A stretch of 5,475 nt of DNA from the NCBI GenBank assembly GCA_029777735.1, contig JAKORR010000032.1, positions 1 through 5,475 on the forward strand, written 5' to 3'. Of the stretch, positions 5,198 to 5,475 are shown piece by piece; the first letter of the stretch is position 1, and every line of letters starts with the position of its first letter. Below the pieces are notes generated by a model that saw only the letters and a list, made by a program, of their open reading frames with translations, was not told where the DNA came from and ran no database searches. The position numbers and the translations under genes are program-made. Origin of the DNA: Armatimonadota bacterium. Its GTDB lineage: Bacteria; Armatimonadota; Zipacnadia; Zipacnadales; FEN-943.

Positions 5198-5475
5198 TTA
5201 CTCCGCTTCCAACGGCAACCTCACTACCTCACCCGTCCGGGCGGACCGGTACGCCGCCAGGGCTACCTCAACCGCCCGGAGTCCATCCTCGCCCGAGATC
5301 GGCACCGGCTCGCCACTAGCAACACAGCGCACAAAGTCCGCTACCAGTTCCAGGTCTGTCACGGAGCCGTAGGCCTCCCACACATAACTGGCATTAGCGT
5401 TGCGGTATACGTCCAACCGCTCGATGAAGAGGTTCACGTCCACGTTAGCCTTCGTGCCCACGATGTACAGCGTCG
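5198..5475 (-). CDS. Gfo/Idh/MocA-family oxidoreductase, C-terminal part only
   Basis: Only the last 91 codons are inside the window, and the frame is open to the right edge. The fragment begins TLYIVGTKANVDVN, resembling the beta-strand segment (GTKG-x-x-x-V-D) typical of the C-terminal domain of Gfo/Idh/MocA oxidoreductases. It ends with a helix-rich tail containing LVADFVRCVASGEPVPIS and GEDGLRAVEVALAAYRSA, the standard C-terminal helix pattern of this family. These enzymes usually oxidise or reduce sugars or cyclitols with NAD(P)H, but the cofactor-binding N-terminal half is not visible, so substrate and activity cannot be assigned. The stop is TAA at 5200-5198. It is on the same strand as the trp genes but 667 bases away with a strong stem-loop between, so it is probably a separate transcription unit. 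Confidence 0.8.
   Translation of the reverse strand, partial: TLYIVGTKANVDVNLFIERLDVYRNANASYVWEAYGSVTDLELVADFVRCVASGEPVPISGEDGLRAVEVALAAYRSARTGEVVRLPLEAE

Overview
The window is a GC-rich bacterial segment. I recognise a tryptophan biosynthesis operon transcribed on the minus strand, in the order trpE, trpG, a small unknown membrane protein, trpD, trpC (cut by the left edge). A high-GC, free-living bacterium from a non-proteobacterial lineage is plausible, because trpE and trpG are unfused and trpC is not fused to trpF. The sequence alone does not fix the phylum.

Right to left (the direction of transcription): positions 5475-5198 hold the 3' end of a Gfo/Idh/MocA-type oxidoreductase on the same strand. 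Next comes a 667-base stretch (5197-4531) with no convincing long gene but many inverted repeats, a short ORF with a good ribosome binding site, and two segments complementary to the trpE ribosome binding site. Then come trpE (4530-3028), trpG (2907-2326), an unrecognised 126-residue three-helix membrane protein (2258-1878), trpD (1837-785) and the first 235 codons of trpC (706 to the edge). Intergenic gaps are 120, 67, 40 and 78 bases. None contains a classic terminator, and each gene has its own Shine-Dalgarno-like sequence, so one transcript is likely.

TrpE and TrpG together convert chorismate and glutamine to anthranilate. TrpD adds phosphoribose. TrpC closes the indole ring after the isomerisation by TrpF, which is not in the window. 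All four enzymes keep the catalytic residues I can check. TrpE also keeps the LLES and NPSPYM elements associated with feedback inhibition by tryptophan.

Two things deserve attention. First, the trpE leader could form a tryptophan-responsive translational switch: a 43-codon ORF has its only Trp codon directly next to a 9-base segment that is perfectly complementary to the trpE ribosome binding region. Second, the membrane protein between trpG and trpD has six Trp residues, including a Trp-Trp pair at codons 8-9, and I do not recognise its family. Both are inferences from one sequence.
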